Source of the DNA: Pseudomonadota bacterium
GTDB taxonomy: Bacteria; Pseudomonadota; Gammaproteobacteria; Burkholderiales; Thiobacillaceae
Direction: 5' to 3'
DNA length: 64,000 bases
Assembly (NCBI GenBank): GCA_021820845.1
Contig: JAKADC010000006.1
Span: forward strand, 124,001-188,000
Shown: positions 37,076 to 44,903 of the stretch, one piece after another
Layout: every line of letters begins with the position of its first letter
How positions within the stretch are numbered: position 1 is the stretch's first letter
Made by a program: the position numbers and the translations under genes
The notes under the pieces: generated by a model
Seen by the model: only the letters and a program-made list of their open reading frames with translations
Told to the model about the DNA's origin: nothing
The model's database searches: none

Positions 37076-37311
37076 TAATAAGCGCTTTTATTGATCGATC
37101 TTATGGGCTTATCAGCCGTTTTGCTTGCCATCCGCGCGATGGAACGTGCAAAATAACAATATATTCGGAATGTTTAATATATAGCCGTCTCCGCAGCAGC
37201 CGGTGCTGACGCGCTGGCACTGCTTCCGCAGTCACCTAATGTTATATCCGGGTAGGAAAACGCGACTCCCGTGAGGGCGCCGCAGGGGACGTTTTTGAAT
37301 CGCGAGACCGC
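37076..37311 (+). promoter_or_regulatory. AT-rich leader of soeABC
   Basis: This is the second half of a 323-bp gap and the most AT-rich part of the window (TTTATTGATCG, CAATATATTCGG, TTTAATATATAG). It must hold the soeABC promoter, but several -10-like boxes overlap and I cannot choose one. Near the ATG, between 37254 and 37300, complementary short segments (AAAACG with CGTTTT, CCC-GTGA-GGG) could fold. No known molybdenum cofactor riboswitch pattern could be confirmed by eye. Confidence 0.4.
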
Positions 37312-40188
37312 ATGAACGCCAAGATAAAACTGGAAAACCACGACGCTCAGGAAATCAAGTACACCACGTGCTACATGTGCGCCTGCCGCTGCGGCATCAA
37401 GGTGACGCTGGAGGACAACAAGGTCCGCTTCATCCAGGGCAACCGCAATCACCCCACCAACCAGGGCGTGCTGTGCGCCAAGGGTTCGGCGGGGATCATG
37501 AAGCAGTATTCGACTGCCAAGCTGACGCAGCCTCTGATGCGCAGGCCGGGCACGGAACGCGGCGAAGGCATCTATGAGCCGATTTCCTGGGACCAGGCGC
37601 TCGACATCCTGACGGACCGGCTGGAAGAGATTCGCTCGACCGATCCCTCGAAGCTCGGCTTCTTCACCGGGCGCGACCAGATGCAGGCGCTGACGGGCCT
37701 GTGGGCGCAGCAGTTCGGCACGCCGAACTGGTCGGCGCACGGCGGCTTCTGCTCGGTGAACATGGCCGCGGCCGGCCTGTATTCGATCGGCTTCTCGTTC
37801 TGGGAATTCGGCGCGCCCGACTGGGATTACGCCAAATATTTCCTCATGTGGGGCGTGGCCGAAGACCATTCGTCCAATCCGATCAAGATCGGCCTCGAAA
37901 AGCTCAAACGCAAGGGAGGCAAGTTCGTCACCGTCAACCCGGTGCGCACCGGCTATTCGGCGATCGCCGACGAGTGGCTGCCGATCAAGCCCGGCATGGA
38001 CGGTCTCTTGGCCATGTCCATGGTTCACGTGCTCCTGAAGCACGAGAAATTCGATTACGAATTCCTGGTGCGCTACACCAACGCCTCGTGGCTGGTGGTG
38101 CAGGCGCCGGGGCAGAAGGGCGACGGCCTGTTCCTGCGCGACGAGAACGATCATCCGCTGGTCTGGGACATCGACAAGGAAGCCTTCCGCAACGGCATGG
38201 ACGGCGACATCGCGCCGGCGCTGTTCGGCGAATACGTCGCGCCCGACGGCCGCCGCGTCAAGACCGTGATGTCGCTGATGGCCGAGCGCTATCTCGACGC
38301 GCGCTACGCGCCCGAAAACGTTGCCCTCGAATGCGGTCTGCCCGCCGAGAGCATCGAGCGCATCGCGCTGGAAATGGCGCATGTGGCGTTCCAGGAAACG
38401 GTCGAACTGCCGATCGAATGGACCGACGTGTGGGGCAGGAAGCACGACAAGGTGGTGGGTCGCCCGGTCGCGATGTACGCGATGCGCGGCATCTCCGCGC
38501 ACTCCAACGGCTTCCACTCGTGCCGCGCGATCCACATGATCCAGATGCTGCTGGGCGCGCTCGATGCGCCGGGCAACTTCCGCGCCCGCGCGCCGTATCC
38601 GAAGCCGATCCCGCCGCACCAGCTGCCGGAAAACAACATCGACATCATCAATGCGCCGAACACGCCGCTGTCGCGTCCGCCGCTCGGCTTCCCCACGCGG
38701 CCGGAAGACCTGGTGGTCGACGAGTTCGGCAACCCGCTGCGCATCGACAAGGCCTACTCGTGGGAAGTGCCGATCGCCTCGCACGGCCTGATGCACATGG
38801 TGATCACCAATGCGACCAATCACGATCCCTACGCGCTCGACACGCTGATCCTGTTCATGGCCAACATGGCGTGGAACTCGACCATGAACACGTCGAACAT
38901 CCAGGACATGCTGCGCATGAAGGATCCGGAGGAGCCGGGCGAGTACAAGATTCCGTTCCTGGTTGTGATCGATGCGTTCCACTCGGAGATGACCAACTTC
39001 GCTGACCTGATCCTGCCGGACACGACCTACCTCGAACGGCACGACTGCATCTCGCTGCTCGACCGGCCGATCTCCGAGCCTGACGCTGCGGCCGATGCGA
39101 TTCGCTATCCGCTCGTCAAGCTCGACCGCGACGTGCGGCCGTGGCAGGAAGTCATGGTTGAGCTCGCCTCGCGGCTGAAGTTCCCCGCATTCACAAAGCC
39201 CGACGGCACGCGCAAGTTCAAGGACTATCCCGACTTCATCGTCAACTTCGAGCGTTCGCCGGGCGTGGGCTTCCTCGCCGGCTGGCGCGGCAAGGACGGC
39301 AGCAAGTCGCTCAAGGGCGAGCCGAACCCCAACCAGTGGGAGAAATACATCGAGAACCAGAGCTTCTTCGCCCACCACTGGCCGGACAACCAGAAGTACA
39401 TGCGCTACGCCAACAAGGATTACCTCGATGTGGCGGCGGACGTCGGCTTCGTGGGCAAGGTCGAGCCCATCATCATGCAGTTCTATTCCGAGCCCTTGCA
39501 GAAATTCCGCCTGGCGGGCCAGGGCCTGTACGACGGTCCCCAGCCCAACAACCAGGTCGACCGCGAGCGCCTGGTGAAATATTTCGATCCGCTGCCGATG
39601 TGGTACGAGCCGCTCGAGCAGCAGCGCGTCGACGCCAAGGAGTACCCCTTCTTCGCGCTGACCCAGCGCCCCATGTTCATGTACCACTCGTGGGATTCCC
39701 AGAACGTCTGGCTGCGTCAGATCATGGCGCAGAACTACATGTACATGAACGCGCGCCGCGCCGCGGAAATGGGCATCAAGGACTTCGACTGGATCTGGGT
39801 CGAGTCGCACAACGGCAAGATCCGCTGCCAGGTCAAGACCATGGAAGGCACCCAGGAAGACACAATCTGGACCTGGAACGCCATCGGCAAGCAGAAAGGC
39901 GCCTGGGGCCTGAAGGACAACGCGTCGGAAGCGACCAAGGGCTTCCTGCTCAATCACCTGATCTCCGAGCTGCTGCCGGAAAAGGCGGGCGAGCGCCGCG
40001 TCACCAACTCCGACCCGGTGACCGGCCAGGCGGCGTGGTTCGACCTGCGGGTGAAGATCTGGAAGGCCGCGCCGGGGGAAACGGGTTCCTGGCCACAGTT
40101 CGACGAATTGAAGCCGCTGCCGGGCGACGAGCGCTACGAGCGTCCCGACGTCCTGCGCTACGACGCGCGCAGCCACGAGAAGAATTGA
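37312..40188 (+). CDS. soeA: Molybdopterin oxidoreductase, SoeA-like sulfite dehydrogenase catalytic subunit
   Basis: Cytoplasm-facing enzyme proposed to oxidise sulfite to sulfate. The 958-residue product has an N-terminal [4Fe-4S] motif C20-x2-C23-x3-C27-x27-C55, the molybdopterin domains of the DMSO reductase family, and a likely Mo-ligand cysteine C147 in GGFCSVNM. There is no Tat signal, which supports a cytoplasmic location. Gene order (large subunit, four-cluster ferredoxin, DmsC-type anchor) and size match SoeABC of Allochromatium vinosum. Polysulfide, tetrathionate or thiosulfate reductases of the same family are alternatives, but most have Tat signals. Confidence 0.87.
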   Translation: MNAKIKLENHDAQEIKYTTCYMCACRCGIKVTLEDNKVRFIQGNRNHPTNQGVLCAKGSAGIMKQYSTAKLTQPLMRRPGTERGEGIYEPISWDQALDILTDRLEEIRSTDPSKLGFFTGRDQMQALTGLWAQQFGTPNWSAHGGFCSVNMAAAGLYSIGFSFWEFGAPDWDYAKYFLMWGVAEDHSSNPIKIGLEKLKRKGGKFVTVNPVRTGYSAIADEWLPIKPGMDGLLAMSMVHVLLKHEKFDYEFLVRYTNASWLVVQAPGQKGDGLFLRDENDHPLVWDIDKEAFRNGMDGDIAPALFGEYVAPDGRRVKTVMSLMAERYLDARYAPENVALECGLPAESIERIALEMAHVAFQETVELPIEWTDVWGRKHDKVVGRPVAMYAMRGISAHSNGFHSCRAIHMIQMLLGALDAPGNFRARAPYPKPIPPHQLPENNIDIINAPNTPLSRPPLGFPTRPEDLVVDEFGNPLRIDKAYSWEVPIASHGLMHMVITNATNHDPYALDTLILFMANMAWNSTMNTSNIQDMLRMKDPEEPGEYKIPFLVVIDAFHSEMTNFADLILPDTTYLERHDCISLLDRPISEPDAAADAIRYPLVKLDRDVRPWQEVMVELASRLKFPAFTKPDGTRKFKDYPDFIVNFERSPGVGFLAGWRGKDGSKSLKGEPNPNQWEKYIENQSFFAHHWPDNQKYMRYANKDYLDVAADVGFVGKVEPIIMQFYSEPLQKFRLAGQGLYDGPQPNNQVDRERLVKYFDPLPMWYEPLEQQRVDAKEYPFFALTQRPMFMYHSWDSQNVWLRQIMAQNYMYMNARRAAEMGIKDFDWIWVESHNGKIRCQVKTMEGTQEDTIWTWNAIGKQKGAWGLKDNASEATKGFLLNHLISELLPEKAGERRVTNSDPVTGQAAWFDLRVKIWKAAPGETGSWPQFDELKPLPGDERYERPDVLRYDARSHEKN

Positions 40189-40219
40189 GCAGCACCTGAA
40201 TCGATAAAGCGAGCACAAC

Positions 40220-40915
40220 ATGAGACTTGGATTGGTCATCGACCTCGACGTGTGCGTGGGCTGCCATGCCTGCGCCATCGCCTGCAAGGAATGGAACGCC
40301 TCCGGCACCATCGGCCCGTTGTCCGACTACCAGCCCTACGGCGCCGAGCCGTCGGGCGTGTGGTTCAACCGGATCCGCCATTACGAGATGGACGAGTATC
40401 CGAACAACAAGACGGTCAACTTCCCGATGTCGTGCATGCACTGCGAGGACGCCGACTGCGTCACCGTGTGCCCGACCGGCGCCTCGTACAAGCGTGCCGA
40501 GGACGGCATCGTGCTGATCGACCAGGACAAGTGCATGGGCTGCAACTACTGCTCGTGGGCGTGCCCGTACGGCGCGCGCGAACTCGACCGCTCCAGCGGC
40601 ACGATGAAGAAATGCACGCTGTGCGTCGACCGCATCTACGACCAGAACCTGCCGGTCGAGGAGCGCCAGCCTTCGTGCGTGCTGACGTGCCCGGCGCACG
40701 CCCGCATGTTCGGCGACTTCGACGACCCCGATTCGGCGGTGTCGCGTACCGTGCGCGAGCGCGGCGGTTTCCCGCTGATGCCCGAGCTCAACTACAACCC
40801 GACCAACACCTACCTGCCGTTGCGGCGCAAGCCGGTGGTGCCGGTCGATACGCAGCCCGTGGGCGGGCTCAAGGAAAGCATCAAGCAGTTCGCCAACCGG
40901 TTGGTGCGTCGCTGA
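40220..40915 (+). CDS. soeB: Iron-sulfur electron-transfer subunit, SoeB-like
   Basis: Relays electrons between SoeA and the membrane subunit. The 231-residue product has four cysteine clusters for [4Fe-4S] centres: CVGCHACAIAC, CMHCEDADCVTVCP, CMGCNYCSWACP and CTLCVDRI with CVLTCP. It is typical of DmsB/PsrB/NrfC proteins and has no signal peptide. It lies 31 bp after soeA. Confidence 0.93.
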   Translation: MRLGLVIDLDVCVGCHACAIACKEWNASGTIGPLSDYQPYGAEPSGVWFNRIRHYEMDEYPNNKTVNFPMSCMHCEDADCVTVCPTGASYKRAEDGIVLIDQDKCMGCNYCSWACPYGARELDRSSGTMKKCTLCVDRIYDQNLPVEERQPSCVLTCPAHARMFGDFDDPDSAVSRTVRERGGFPLMPELNYNPTNTYLPLRRKPVVPVDTQPVGGLKESIKQFANRLVRR

Positions 40916-41013
40916 TTAACTAGAAAATCAAAAGGCGTCCGGCGTGCGGGCGGCGAGATGACTCAAGCAGGGTCCGCGCCGCACGCCGAAGGCCAAACTT
41001 ATTGGGGATCAAC

Positions 41014-41952
41014 ATGCATCCGGCATTTTCAGTCATCTTCTTTACCGTCGCGTCGGGCGCCGGCTTCGGCCTGTTCTCGCTGCTGTTCATCGCCGACACG
41101 TTCAAGCTGGGCGGCGGATTCACGCCGACGCAACTCGTCCTCGGCGGACTCATCGCGATGAGCCTGGTCGTCTTCGGCCTCTTGTCGTCCACCTTCCACC
41201 TCGCCAATCCGAAAAACGCCTGGCGCGCCTTCAGCCGCTTCCGTACCTCGTGGCTGTCGCGCGAAGGCGTGTTCGCCGTGGTGTTCATGCCGCTGGCCCT
41301 GATCTATCTGGCCAGCATCTGGTTCGAGGCACCGGCGTGGCTGCGCGAGACATTCGGCTTGCTGACCGCCGTGCTGGCCTGGATCACCGTTTTCTCCACC
41401 GGCATGATCTACGCCTGCCTGAAAACCATCCGCCAGTGGAACACACCGCTGGTGCCGGCCAACTATCTTGCCCTCGGCTATGCCAGCGGCAGCCTGCTGC
41501 TGCTGCTCGGCGCCGTCTACGCCGGCCTCGATACCACGCCGTACATCGCGATGTCGGCGCTCATCGTGTCGATCGCCGCCGTGCTGAAGGCGATCTATTA
41601 TTTCTGGATCCGCAATCCTGGCCTCACGCCCACGATCAATACCGCGACGGGCCTCACTCGGGCCAAGGTCAAGCTGCTGGACACCGGGCACACGCACGGC
41701 ACCTTCCTGACCCAGGAATTCGGCTTCCGCCTCGCGCGCCAGCGGGCAGGCCTGCTCAAGGTTCTCGTGTTCGGGCTGGGGTTTGCGCTGCCTGGTCTGA
41801 TGCTGGTATGGGTGTTCAACGAACAGGGCGGCGCCGCGGCTGCGGTGATCGCCGCAGCCGCGGGCCTCGCAGGCGCGGCGGTCGAGCGCTGGCTGTTTTT
41901 CGCAGAAGCTCGCCACGTGGTGAATCTGTATCACGGCGCGCAGCGGTGCTAA
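41014..41952 (+). CDS. soeC: Membrane anchor subunit, SoeC-like (DmsC family)
   Basis: Links the dehydrogenase to the quinone pool. The 312-residue product has about eight hydrophobic helices and the DmsC signature FHLANPKNAWRAFSRFRTSWLSREG near residues 60-84. The ATG at 41014 is used; a TTG four codons upstream is not supported. It is 98 bp after soeB and is followed 75 bp later by the rhodanese gene, which appears to have its own regulated promoter. Confidence 0.92.
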   Translation: MHPAFSVIFFTVASGAGFGLFSLLFIADTFKLGGGFTPTQLVLGGLIAMSLVVFGLLSSTFHLANPKNAWRAFSRFRTSWLSREGVFAVVFMPLALIYLASIWFEAPAWLRETFGLLTAVLAWITVFSTGMIYACLKTIRQWNTPLVPANYLALGYASGSLLLLLGAVYAGLDTTPYIAMSALIVSIAAVLKAIYYFWIRNPGLTPTINTATGLTRAKVKLLDTGHTHGTFLTQEFGFRLARQRAGLLKVLVFGLGFALPGLMLVWVFNEQGGAAAAVIAAAAGLAGAAVERWLFFAEARHVVNLYHGAQRC

Positions 41953-41976
41953 CCCGTAGTTCCAGTGTGGGCTTGC

Positions 41977-42006
41977 TTGGCGCAGGGATGCCGTTTGCGT
42001 TATATT
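41977..42006 (+). promoter_or_regulatory. Candidate sigma-70 promoter for rhodanese-tusA-dsrE
   Basis: TTGGCG and TATATT lie 18 bases apart, and the start point would fall about 15 bases before the rhodanese ATG. The -10 box is overlapped by the palindrome at 42004-42019. Confidence 0.5.
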
Positions 42007-42019
42007 AGAAAATTCTAAT
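42004..42019. promoter_or_regulatory. Palindromic operator ATTAGAA-AA-TTCTAAT
   Basis: Two perfect 7-base arms are separated by two bases. The palindrome overlaps the -10 box and lies 8 bp before the rhodanese start codon, a position suited to a repressor. ATTAG...CTAAT palindromes are known targets of ArsR-family sulfide/persulfide sensors such as BigR, but the spacing here is not checked and no ArsR gene is in the window. Confidence 0.6.
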
Positions 42020-42027
42020 TCTGGAGC

Positions 42028-42366
42028 ATGAAATCTATGTTCGGACTGTCAGGATTCAAGGAAGTCGACCCCGCCTACGTTGCAGAAATCGCCTCCAAAG
42101 GTGCGCATCTGATCGATGTGCGGACCGAGGCAGAGGTCGCGCAGGGCGTGATCGACGGTGCCATCCACATTCCTTTGCACCTGCTGCCGCTCCGCGCCTC
42201 GGATATTCCGCAGGACAAGCCCGTCGTGATCTACTGCCGCTCGGGTGCGCGGTCTGCGCAAGCCTGTGCGTTCATGGCCGCGAAGGGATATGCCAACATG
42301 CACAACCTGGCCGGCGGCATCATGGCCTGGGCCCGCTCCGGCAACGCGCTGAGCCAGCCGCGCTGA
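42028..42366 (+). CDS. Single-domain rhodanese (sulfurtransferase)
   Basis: Transfers sulfane sulfur as a cysteine persulfide. The 112-residue product has the active loop C70-RSGARS in VVIYCRSGARSAQA and the LIDVRTEAEVAQGVIDGAIHIP rhodanese start. It leads a rhd-tusA-dsrE set known from sulfur oxidisers, where sulfur is passed between the three proteins. It has no signal peptide, so it acts in the cytoplasm. Confidence 0.92.
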   Translation: MKSMFGLSGFKEVDPAYVAEIASKGAHLIDVRTEAEVAQGVIDGAIHIPLHLLPLRASDIPQDKPVVIYCRSGARSAQACAFMAAKGYANMHNLAGGIMAWARSGNALSQPR

Positions 42367-42488
42367 CGCATGAACCGAATCGCCTATTGCGCCGCGATTT
42401 GGGTTGCAATAGGGGAACTTCTGGTTTAAGGTACCGCAGCATTTTTTAGTACATGATGATTTAATGGATTTAATGTAAGGAGAACAAG

Positions 42489-42716
42489 ATGAACTTCGAC
42501 AAAGAACTCGACGCGCGCGGCCTCAACTGCCCCCTGCCCATCCTGCGTGCCAAAAAAGCGCTGGCTGAAGTTGCCAGCGGCCAGGTCCTGAAAATCCTGT
42601 CGACCGACCCGGGCTCGGTCAAGGATTTCGCTGCTTTCGCGAAGCAGACCGGCAACGAACTCCTGTCCACTGCCGAAGCCGGTGGCGAGTTCACCTTCTT
42701 CATGAAGAAAAAATAA
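42489..42716 (+). CDS. tusA: TusA-family sulfur carrier protein
   Basis: The 75-residue product has the hallmark CPxP motif LNCPLPILRAKKAL with carrier cysteine C14. In sulfur oxidisers TusA hands sulfur from rhodanese and DsrE-type proteins to cytoplasmic oxidation systems (Dsr or sHdr). It has a strong ribosome binding site, aaggaga. It is 122 bp after the rhodanese gene, a gap with no clear terminator. Confidence 0.93.
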   Translation: MNFDKELDARGLNCPLPILRAKKALAEVASGQVLKILSTDPGSVKDFAAFAKQTGNELLSTAEAGGEFTFFMKKK

Positions 42717-42793
42717 TACCAATCAGATCGGCGTCGTCTGTTCGAATGAACACGCGGCGCTTTTTCAATTGAAACCTAGAGGAGAGACCGAGC

Positions 42794-43303
42794 ATGGATA
42801 CCAAAAAAATGGCCATCATCGCCACCAAGGGCACGCTGGACTGGGCTTATCCCCCGTTCATCCTGGCTTCGACGGCGGCTGCACTGGGCTATGAAACCCA
42901 GATCTTCTTCACCTTCTACGGCCTCCAGCTCGTCCGCAAGGATCTGTCTGTCCTGAAAGTGAGCCCGCTGGGCAACCCCGGCATGCCGATGAAGATGCCC
43001 TTCGGTCCGAAGTGGTTCAAGAGCATCAACTGGAACATGCCCAACGCCATCCAGTCGCTCATCCCCGGCTACGAAAACGTGGCGACGGCGCTGATGAAGC
43101 AGACCATCGCCAACAACGGCGTAGCCACCATCCCCGACCTGCGCGAACTATGCCAGGAAGCGGAAGTCAAGTTCATCGCCTGCCAGATGACGGTCGAGCT
43201 CTTCGGCTTCGAGCATTCCGACTTCATCGACGGTCTCGAATACGGCGGCGCCGCGACCTTCTTCGAATTCGCGGGTGAAACCGACATCTGCCTGTTCATC
43301 TGA
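42794..43303 (+). CDS. DsrE-family sulfur relay protein (DsrE2/DsrE3-like)
   Basis: The 169-residue product begins KKMAIIATKGTLDWAYPPFILASTAAALGYE (residues 4-34), the pattern of the DsrE/DsrF-like fold, and ends CLFI. Cysteines are C120, C130 and C166; C120/C130 (ELCQEAEVKFIACQM) are the likely sulfur-binding ones. It completes the rhodanese-TusA-DsrE set. A strong terminator follows directly. The exact DsrE subtype cannot be settled by eye. Confidence 0.9.
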   Translation: MDTKKMAIIATKGTLDWAYPPFILASTAAALGYETQIFFTFYGLQLVRKDLSVLKVSPLGNPGMPMKMPFGPKWFKSINWNMPNAIQSLIPGYENVATALMKQTIANNGVATIPDLRELCQEAEVKFIACQMTVELFGFEHSDFIDGLEYGGAATFFEFAGETDICLFI

Positions 43304-43340
43304 GAACAGCGACCAACGCGGCGTTACCGCGTGATGAAAA

Positions 43341-43370
43341 AAAGAGCCGAATTCGTTCGGCTCTTTTTTT
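43341..43370 (+). terminator. Rho-independent terminator after dsrE
   Basis: AAAGAGCCGAA and TTCGGCTCTTT form an 11-bp stem with a TTCG loop, followed by a T run. It lies 38 bp past the dsrE stop and closes the sulfur-relay operon. Confidence 0.92.
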
Positions 43371-43512
43371 ATGTGTCTTTTGTACCACACGCGAGAAACG
43401 GATACCCCCGCTCCTGCCGCGACGGCCTTGTCGAAGCGAGGCCGCGCGCGTAGCCTTGCGGTAAGGCCATTAAATAGGCTGATGTGAAATAACTTTGCCC
43501 ATAGGAGACAAC

Positions 43513-44760
43513 ATGAAGTTCACCCGCGTATTCGCATTCATGGCGTTGGCCGGTCTGGCCGGCAGCGCCTACGCCACCGACGGCTATTTCTCGCACGGCT
43601 ACGGCATGAAAGCCAAGGGCATGGGCGGCGCCGCTACCGCCAGCTCCGACGATGCCTTCTTTGGCGCCAACAACCCTGCCGCCGCGGCGTTCGCGGGCAA
43701 CCGTCTGGATCTGGGGGCCGACCTCTTCAGCCCGCGCCGCGAAGCGAGCCGCTCCGGTGCAATGATGTTTCCGAATGGCACCTCCGACAGCGAATCGAAA
43801 TATTTCGTGATTCCCGAATTGGGTTACAACCACATGGTCAACAATGACCTGGCGCTGGGCGTGACGGTTTATGGCAATGGTGGCATGAACACCAACTACA
43901 AGGCGCTCGGCGGCGCGTACGGCAATGCCAATCTGCTCGGTGGCCAGGGCAAGCTGGGTGTTGACCTGATGCAACTGGTCGTTGCGCCGACTGCTGCCTT
44001 CAAGGTTGCTCCGAATCACTCCATCGGTGTTTCTCCGCTTATCGGGTATCAGCGCTTCAAGGCCTATGGGCTGCAAGCATTTCAAATGACGCCGGGGATG
44101 TCATCTGACCCCGCAAGCGTTACCAATAACGGTTACGACGACTCCTTCGGCTACGGCGTTCGGATCGGTTATATGGGCAAGCTCACGCCGACCTTCACCG
44201 TTGGCGCAGCTTACGCTTCGAAGATGAACTTCGACGAGTTTTCCAAGTACAAGGGTCTGTTCGCGGAGCAGGGTGGCTTCGATATCCCTGAAAACTACAA
44301 CCTCGGTGTGGCTTGGAATGTGACGCCTACGGTCAAGCTGGCGCTCGATTATCAGCGCATCAACTACTCGGGCGTGAAGTCGATCAACAATCCCAGCACC
44401 AACTTGGCCCAGCTTGGCGCCGACAATGGGCCGGGCTTTGGCTGGCGGGATGTCGATGTGTGGAAGTTGGGTGTCGAGTACAAGTACAGCCAGCAGTGGA
44501 CCCTGCGCGCCGGCTACAACCACACCGACAACCCGATCCAGGCGCGTGACGTGACCTTCAACATCCTGGCGCCGGGCGTCGTGCAGGATCACGCCACGTT
44601 GGGCTTCACCTACACGCTCGCTTCGGGCAACGAGCTGACCATGGCCTACGTGCACGCGTTCAAGAACGACGTGACGGGGACGAACATTTTCGGCGACGGC
44701 ACCGAGAAGATCCAGATGTATCAAAACTCGCTGGGCGTCCAGTACAGCTGGAAGATGTAA
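43513..44760 (+). CDS. FadL/TodX-family outer-membrane porin
   Basis: Beta-barrel channel for hydrophobic compounds. The 415-residue product has a Sec signal (MKFTRVFAFMALAGLAGSAYA) and the FadL-type mature start TDGYFSHGYGMKAKGMGGA with the NNPAAAAFAG segment, then alternating amphipathic strands and a C-terminal aromatic-rich strand YSWKM. The ATG at 43513 has aggaga upstream. It has its own terminator. Transport of a fatty acid, hydrocarbon or perhaps sulfur species cannot be decided. Confidence 0.9.
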   Translation: MKFTRVFAFMALAGLAGSAYATDGYFSHGYGMKAKGMGGAATASSDDAFFGANNPAAAAFAGNRLDLGADLFSPRREASRSGAMMFPNGTSDSESKYFVIPELGYNHMVNNDLALGVTVYGNGGMNTNYKALGGAYGNANLLGGQGKLGVDLMQLVVAPTAAFKVAPNHSIGVSPLIGYQRFKAYGLQAFQMTPGMSSDPASVTNNGYDDSFGYGVRIGYMGKLTPTFTVGAAYASKMNFDEFSKYKGLFAEQGGFDIPENYNLGVAWNVTPTVKLALDYQRINYSGVKSINNPSTNLAQLGADNGPGFGWRDVDVWKLGVEYKYSQQWTLRAGYNHTDNPIQARDVTFNILAPGVVQDHATLGFTYTLASGNELTMAYVHAFKNDVTGTNIFGDGTEKIQMYQNSLGVQYSWKM

Positions 44761-44786
44761 TTTGCGGCAGTTCTCTGCCTGATTCG

Positions 44787-44814
44787 AGCCGGGGTTTCGA
44801 CCCCGGCTTTTTTT
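44787..44814 (+). terminator. Rho-independent terminator after the FadL-like gene
   Basis: AGCCGGGG and CCCCGGCT pair over a TTTCGA loop, then a T run follows. It lies 26 bp after the porin stop. Confidence 0.92.
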
Positions 44815-44861
44815 CGTTCCGTGGATTCGCGACGACTGTTTGGGATAAGCAGCGGGCGCAA

Positions 44862-44889
44862 AAAAAGCGCGGCACCCGCCGCGCTTTTT
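44862..44889 (-). terminator. Rho-independent terminator after valS
   Basis: A 12-bp stem (AAAAAGCGCGGC with GCCGCGCTTTTT) has a 4-base loop and a T run on the minus strand, 14 bp past the valS stop. It could also act on the plus strand as a back-up to the porin terminator. Confidence 0.88.
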
Positions 44890-44903
44890 CGTTGGCAAAT
44901 AAT

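Noticed and set aside
37254-37300. Molybdenum cofactor riboswitch before soeA
   Set aside because: Short complementary segments exist but the known motif could not be traced; kept only as a possible structured leader.
37174-40311. 1045-codon open frame antisense to soeA
   Set aside because: It mirrors soeA and shows no domain; the Arg/Val/His-rich composition is typical of a shadow frame.
42794-43303. Assignment of the DsrE-family protein to the Dsr siroheme pathway DsrE
   Set aside because: No dsrF or dsrH follows, and the neighbours rhodanese and tusA fit the DsrE2/DsrE3 relay type better.
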